Source: Hyaloscypha bicolor E (Eukaryota; Ascomycota; Leotiomycetes; Helotiales; Hyaloscyphaceae). Taken from it: a DNA stretch of 64,000 bases. Both the position numbers and the translations under genes were made by a program. A model generated the notes under the pieces. The model worked only from the letters and a program-made list of their open reading frames with translations. It had not been told where the DNA came from and searched no databases. Shown here in pieces: positions 58,110 through 64,000 of this stretch (position 1 is the first letter of the stretch; each line of letters starts with the position of its first letter). The stretch is from positions 70,208 to 134,207 of the forward strand of contig NW_020194692.1 in NCBI RefSeq assembly GCF_002865645.1, given 5' to 3'.

Positions 58110-61080
58110 GGTGGTAAATAAGCTTGTGGACTGGATCGAAAGAGGTGTGAGGAGAAGGTTCAGAATACTTTGGATTGTTTCAAGGTAAACTGTGCAAAGA
58201 GCAGAGTAGGTTGTAGGCTCGATGATAAGGGTGGAGGACATGAATCGATGTGGGCCAGTGTTCGACCTCATAAATATCCCGAGTCTTTCCATGTGCTCTG
58301 ATTCAAGGGCATCCAGTGATTCACAATGCCCAGTTCCTGCGCAAGACAGAGTCATGATCGTGCCATCTACAGCGTCTCTTGATATGCGATTCAAGGTGGA
58401 TGAGGTAGAAAGGTGTACCGTGAATAGAGGGAACTACCCACATGTTGGTGTTATATCTGCACGATCTCATCTCGTGGCTCTGAGTTCGGCCTGAGCTCGT
58501 AGGTTTAAGGCGATGGAGGCGTAGCATCATAAAAAGGAGGAGCACAGGAGCAAGAACTGAACGACTTTGTTGGCCCAGAATCGAAAGGTGGAGAGACCAT
58601 CCCTTAAATTTCTGCCCGGCGGTCGGAAGTGAGGCTATTCCGGCTCGGCAGCCTCGCAAAAGAGGGTCTTATATACACAAATAAGGAACCCTTTCCATTA
58701 ATCGTGACTAACAACTGACAGGGATCGAAAGCCAGAGTTTAAACAAAACATAAAAAGAGGAGTTCCGCCTTTAGTGGCAGGGCTACAAAGCAGAAAGAAC
58801 TATCAACTTAGTCGCCCTATCTCCTTTGCAGAGATCGAACAAAACCAGATCATGCTGTATTTAGCTCACTTCCAACCATTCGGGCTTGGTAGCAGAGTTT
58901 TGCCATTTTCCTCATCTGAATGCGCACTTTTTTTTTTGCCAAACTTTTGTAAGCTAGTTTCTTTCTTCGCTCTCTGCGAGTATCGAAGGGAGGGAAGGCA
59001 ATGCAAGAGGTTTGAGAGAATTAATCAAGAGTTTATAACAAGGCACGTAAATTTTTGAGAGCACAATAAAGCAACAAGCGGTGATAGGGTAGGGTAAGAC
59101 AAAGCAAGCACAGTAACTCGAGGAAAGGGGAACCATCTTGTAATGTATGGAAAGAGCATTGAAAAGCAAAGAGAAGATTCTGGCTTGGGATCGCGCTGGG
59201 TTCTTCTCCCATACGTGACGCCAGGGGTATCCTTCCCAATCCCGCTATCAATATCAAGGCAATATATCGTGTTGATATCTCCATCTCCTGGCCAATTTTT
59301 CCGAGATTGCGGCTCCAGGCGCCCTATGTCCATGGTCTTTGTGTGTGTCTCTCGACTCTGTCTGCCTCGCAGGACCCCGGTTTCATCGTGGATAGCAATC
59401 GAGGTCGAATTGTTCGCGAGGTATTGGAGAGCTCGCTCATATTATAACAGGATGCCCGCGGCATCCACTCCTATCAATTGGCGCATTATGCGTTGGTTGT
59501 GCAGTCGCATAAGGTTTTGAGATTGAGGTTGGAAGAGAGATGTCGTCGGCGAGGTCGGGCAACAAGCACCAGAAGAAAAGGGGCTGATTAGTCATCCTTT
59601 TACCAGCAGCATCAAGAACAAGAGCAGGAAAAGCATGCACTACTACCATTCGAATTGATACAATGATACTAATAGAGAGAGAAAACCGGTAGGGGTTGTA
59701 ATAAGTGAAGCTATATGTGGTTCCATCGATGCTTGGATATCCTGACTCAATGACAAACAGAGTCTCGTCTGTTGCGGTCCTAATAGTGGCGTGGCCTGGC
59801 TGTGGGGGAGTCGCAACTTCGACAATGAAGGTGTTCCAGAAAACTCCTTCGTCATTGTCCCTATTTGGAAGCGTTAGCTTCTCGTATCGTGCGCAGTTGG
59901 ACGGAGGAAATACCATGCTTCACTTATTGAGACAGAAATTGGCGTAGGAATTGTTGATGCTTTAGAGGTCATCCTCGGTGCTGAGATGGGGAACCACTGA
60001 AGGCATCCCAAAAAAACGTTCTGAACTATGAAAATGGTACTCTGAGAGATGAGAGATAAGCCTACCTTTGAGAATCGACGGAATACTAGGACAACCACAA
60101 GTCTTGCGGAGGTTATGCATCTTGGATGGTCATCCGGCCCTGCTGCGATGGATACGAAGGGGCTGCGAGGCTGAGGCCCAACTGGAAAAAGCCAGTTGGG
60201 ATACGGCTGCCTTCCCCAGGGGAAGGGAAGCGTCAGATTCGGACTCTTCAGCCACTCATTCCTTGGAGATACCGCGTCCTTTGGGGTAATCGTGCCTTGC
60301 ACCCTTTTTAAGGAGAATGGAGCGTTGCATCAGTACAGCCGTCTGCAGAGAGAGAAGGAAATGATTGGATATGGCATCCGGAAATTCGCAATACCCAGAC
60401 GACGGATAAGACCCAGGAGATCGCGGAGGAAGCGATTAGTTGGAGGTTGTTCGTGCAGGTTGTCCCACGCACAGCATTAGGCAAGCATAGTTTCACAGCT
60501 TCAGCTGGAACCAGACCAATCGGGAGCTAGTGCCTCCCGCCACAAAGGCATCTTCGCCTCGAGGGTTGCTTGGTTATGTCATTGTGGCTTCAGGTTTTTT
60601 GGTGGTTTCGCGAATGCGACTGCGCGCCTAACAAATGGCCCGCGCCATGATTCATCCGTCTTTCGTCCGTAAACGTGCGAAATTCATCGCTTCGTGAAGT
60701 CCTTTGCGCAACTTGTTCCCGTCTCTTCGGCACTAAAAGCTGTGCTGTACGGTTTCACACCAACCCCACTAATGCCCATCTCGGCCGTAAACCCTCAATG
60801 AACCCTCCCTCACATCGGGACAATTCGTTGATCCTGCAAGGCGTAGTACGCGGCACGGACCATATTGTGAGAGGCCTGTCAACTTCCTTAATTTTTATAT
60901 AAGTATCTTGCAGTTCTTTGACTTCTCATTATTTCACACCTTCACATCTCACATTCCACAGCAATCGAACATTCAATCAGCGTTTTTCTCATTCATTGTC
61001 TTCAAGTGAGCGTTGACGAACTTTACCCCTCAATCCCCTCCATTCAATTGTATACTTCAATTCTGCCTCCAAATTTCAGG
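58110..61080. other. Long gene-poor stretch (3 kb)
   Basis: Only unconvincing frames. The best, minus strand 59437-59916 (159 codons, with a possible membrane segment), has no recognisable domain. Frames at 59874-60302 on the same strand overlap it in another phase, which might indicate a short spliced gene or decay. The right end is the leader of the DUF4188-like gene. Confidence 0.4.
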
Positions 61081-62036
61081 ATGGACTTCAAACCTCTCAT
61101 TTCCCCATCTCCTACTCGACCGAGCGGAGTCAACTTCAGCTCGGCAACAGCACTTTTCACCGTAAGTTCACTCGAATCCATTTCTCGCATCATCCAAACT
61201 GATCTCAACAGGCACTTCATGGCAACTTCTCCCTCAGCACGCTCCTCCTTATCGGCGCCGCTTTTCAAACCCTCCTCGCCCTCCTCCCCATTCCCAAAAC
61301 CTATGCTCTCTCCCCAGCCATCACCCTCCTCGTCCTGCGCCTCACCCACACCATGCTAATAACCTACAACATTATCCCAAACCCCTATCTCAAGGGCCGC
61401 ATCCCCAAGAAATCTACTGCCCAAGTCATGGACCGCAACGGCAACTTCGCCGGTCCGGGGAAAGAGAAGGTTGCCATCCTCTTACTCGGAGCAAAGAGTA
61501 ACCACCCCCTCGGTATCTTCGCGCCTGATTTCTCCTACGTGGGAGGTCTATTGCGGAAGATGACGAAGGAGCTGGAGAGTGATCCGACTCAGGATTCTGG
61601 ATTTCTTGGACAGACTTCCGTTCAAAGAACGGATGCGAACGGCGCTATCGAATTCATTCTCATTTCGTACTGGCGATCAATCGAAGATGTGCATAAATAC
61701 GCACATGGGCCAGCACACCGCGAAGCCTGGAAATGGTGGGAATCGACGCTGAAGCACCATGATTACATTGGATTCATGCATGAGGTGTATGAGGCGGACA
61801 AGGGGATGTGGGAGGGTGTTTATATTAATTTCCAGCCGACTTTGCTTGGGAAGACGACGTATTTGAAGAAGGATGGGGAGTTGGTCGGTGGGGAGGTTAA
61901 GGAGAAGTGGATCAGTCCGTTGTTGGATGCTAATAGGGGCGCTTTGAGGAGTAGTGCACGGAGACGGGGATTATTGGACGATAAGAAACTGGTTGGGGAT
62001 ATGTTTAAGGAGAATGCATATGTTGCTGAGTTTTAG
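61081..62036 (+). CDS. DUF4188-type monooxygenase-like membrane protein
   Basis: Two exons (intron 61162-61211) give 301 residues. After a short cytosolic start (MDFKPLISPSPTRPSGVNF) come two hydrophobic helices (STLLLIGAAFQTLLALLPI and the segment up to RLTHTMLITYNIIP). The soluble part has KVAILLLGAKSNHPLGIFAP, then GFLGQTSVQRTDANGAIEFI, YWRSIEDVHKYAHGPAHREAW and HDYIGFMHEVYEA. The last elements are characteristic of the DUF4188/monooxygenase-like dimeric alpha-beta barrel family (recalled). Some members lie in secondary-metabolite clusters, but no partner is adjacent here. No lesion. Confidence 0.75.
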
Positions 62037-62688
62037 AGACGAGATTTCGGCGTTAATTTCAGGGGTTGGGAAGGCATTTGGGTGTCTCTTTTGTGAAGCA
62101 TTGTATTTGTATAGAGCCAAGAATCATTTGCGACTTTTTTTACTCAAGATTTCACGAATTTACTTCAACCTGTATTAAATGTGGCTGTCACGCTGATCTT
62201 TCCCGATGTATGATCGAACCTTGAGGCTGAAAAGCCCTGACTGGGTTTCAGATCTGATGATCTGAAGTCAAACTTGTTGTGATTTTGGCTGATTCGAAAA
62301 GCTAAAATCAAGACGAAGCGTCGAGAAGCCATCGAACTGTGAAACTTGCCAAATTCGATTTCTCATCTCTTAATAAAGAATAGACGGATGTAGAGCACAG
62401 TATTCAAACCACCAACTAAGGTATGCAGCGGCTTGTGGAGTCGTGGATTTTGCTGTCCAATTACGTGATCCGAAACAATTTAACCTTAAGTTCGGGTCTC
62501 ACTTCGTGTTGGATGGACGAGAATACAGCCAAGCTAAGAAAATCAACTTGGCAACTTCACTCGAACGCTACCGCGCTACATGGCCCCAGCAGCCATGATA
62601 AACGACACTCAACAATCCTGTTGATGTCGAGACCATTTGGGGCATTACGCCTCAAGCCCCACGCCTTCTATAACCGCCCGGTGCCGCC
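62037..62688. other. Intergenic before PIK1
   Basis: 3' flank of the DUF4188-like gene and promoter/leader of PIK1. No other feature was recognised. Confidence 0.5.
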
Positions 62689-64000
62689 ATGTCATGGGAG
62701 CTTCTGAAGCGGTTCCTTGAGAGTGATGTCTTCAACCAGAACCCGTTCCTTTCGGTAGCCTACCTCTCGTAAGAAGCTATTCCCTATCTCTTCATGGATT
62801 TAAAGCTGATGCCCCAGCTCTAGACGCTATGCCGATCATGTGGGCATCCATTATATCCTCTGCCAGAAGCTCCGCCAATTTACCTACGAAGAAATCGAAT
62901 TCTTCCTGCCGCAGCTATGCCATCTCATCATCAGCGTCAACAATGAGTCTATGGCATTGGAGGAATTCATACTGGACCTGTGCGAGGAATCAGTGAACGC
63001 GGCGTTGCTTGTGGGTTCCGCGAGTGTCCGGAGTGAGGCGCCGAAATGCTGACAATAGGGGAACAGACATTTTGGCTCTTCCAAACATATCTCCACGATC
63101 TCTCATCGAACCCCCAATCGGAGGCATTCAAGACATGTAGGAGGATTTACAACAAGGTTCAGCATATTGTGTTCGGGCTTGCGGAACCTGCAAGGCATGA
63201 GAAGATAAAGGAGAATGTGCTGCCTGTCACGGTTCTTGCCAGCTTTGTGCTGGCCAGTGTCGCAGTGCCATTTCTCCCAAAATGGGCGGGACCATTGGCT
63301 ATAGCTCAGGCGCGGAAGCCTCAGCCACAGGGGGATGTCATATCAGATGCAAGCCAGACGCAGCAGAAGGTTGTTCGGAGTAATACCACCACGCCTGGAT
63401 CGACACGGACAAGAAGAGCTAGGGATGCAGGAAGGATCACAAGCGCTCCTGCAAATGGGGCGGGACCAGCAGATTCGCGCCCAAAATCAGCGCGAGCAGT
63501 GTCTCTCACAAGATCGCAATCTTCTGGGACTGGTGCGACAAGTCGGAGACGACCTCTGGAGGCTCGGCCACGCCCTCCCCGCCTCGACCTGGAGGCTGCC
63601 GACCCGCGATTGAGTTCTTCATCTCTGCCTTTACCAGATGCTCGCTCCCCGAGAATTTCGGCTACAAGACCTGCTACACCTGCGACTGCTGGTCTTCCCA
63701 GACGACCCCCCGAATTAGTACATCGAAGGCCTACCCATCCCGTTAGACCACTAACTCCCTCTGCCCTGACTGATGCACAAAAGGTCAAATTATTGAGACA
63801 GAATTACTTCCGATGCGAGACTCAGTTTATTACAGCCCTGGAGGATATCTCGAATCGTTTAGTGATTGTCCCCAAGCCTGCAAGACTCAGTGCTTTACGT
63901 GCTGAACTTGCTTTGATTGCGCAGGACCTACCAGCCGAGGTTGATATTCCGGTCATTTGCCCAGCAACTCTGGTGGATGGAGCCCCTGGGAAGAGTCGAC
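62689..64000 (+). CDS. PIK1: Phosphatidylinositol 4-kinase Pik1, N-terminal part
   Basis: N-terminal portion of the Golgi/nuclear phosphatidylinositol 4-kinase Pik1, which makes PI4P for secretion. ATG 62689 opens MSWELLKRFLESDVFNQNPF. Introns 62769-62823 and 63011-63066 keep the frame. The lipid-kinase unique helical region follows (YADHVGIHYILCQKLRQF, FFLPQLCHLII and FILDLCEESVNAALL, then TFWLFQTYLHDLSSNPQS). Next are a hydrophobic stretch, an Arg/Ser/Pro-rich disordered linker (about residues 200-310) and LLRQNYFRCETQFITALEDI. The kinase domain lies beyond the window, so the gene is cut by the window edge. Confidence 0.85.

Noticed and set aside
59143..60302. Several overlapping frames on both strands
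   Set aside because: No recognisable domain or splice chain; described only as part of the gene-poor stretch.

Overview
The window comes from a filamentous ascomycete (Pezizomycotina). Genes have short introns of about 46-106 nt with GT-AG borders and CTRAY-like branch points. The families seen are fungal: CFEM and GPI-anchored wall proteins, an OPT transporter, a UstYa/DUF3328 remnant, a DHN-melanin reductase, RNase P Pop3, Bud4 and Pik1. Leotiomycetes is my best guess from protein resemblance, but it is inference. No organellar, viral or CRISPR sequence and no rRNA gene was seen.

The first 30 kb or so is accessory in character. It holds a secreted glycine-rich protein (983-1723, -), a broken UstYa-like gene (2503-3535, +), a beta-ketoacyl-ACP synthase (3568-4971, -) divergent from an OPT oligopeptide transporter (6054-8850, +), a broken SAM methyltransferase (9501-10349, +), and a GPI-anchored protein with two CFEM domains (12104-14009, +). 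These are followed by a tyrosinase pseudogene (about 14850-16120, +), an uncharacterised fungal protein (17310-18524, -), a broken gene with a STAND-type N-terminal domain and a coiled coil (21657-23549, +), a tetrahydroxynaphthalene reductase (23989-25186, -), a secreted cupredoxin (26401-27221, +) and a cytochrome P450 (27462-29410, -). Four of these twelve loci are decayed, mostly by transition-type nonsense changes plus small frameshifts. Gaps are long and carry minisatellites.

From 30 kb onward the genes are mainly housekeeping and look intact. They are a very large USP deubiquitinase (30455-38668, -), RNase P/MRP subunit Pop3 (39578-40831, +), a disordered protein with repeated RWA motifs (41552-43851, +), a small C2H2 zinc-finger ORF (45368-45691, -), Bud4 (48321-52843, +) and a GPI-anchored Cys/Thr-rich protein (53931-54655, +). 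Next come an MDR oxidoreductase (55419-56597, +), an acidic protein of unknown function (57357-58109, -), a DUF4188-type membrane protein (61081-62036, +) and the N-terminal part of phosphatidylinositol 4-kinase Pik1 (62689 to the window end, +).

No single biosynthetic cluster can be demonstrated: there is no PKS or NRPS in the window. The left third looks like a decaying accessory block with several wall or pigment functions (tyrosinase, melanin reductase, CFEM, cupredoxin) beside a conserved housekeeping block. Exon borders below were placed by eye from splice signals and frame continuity.
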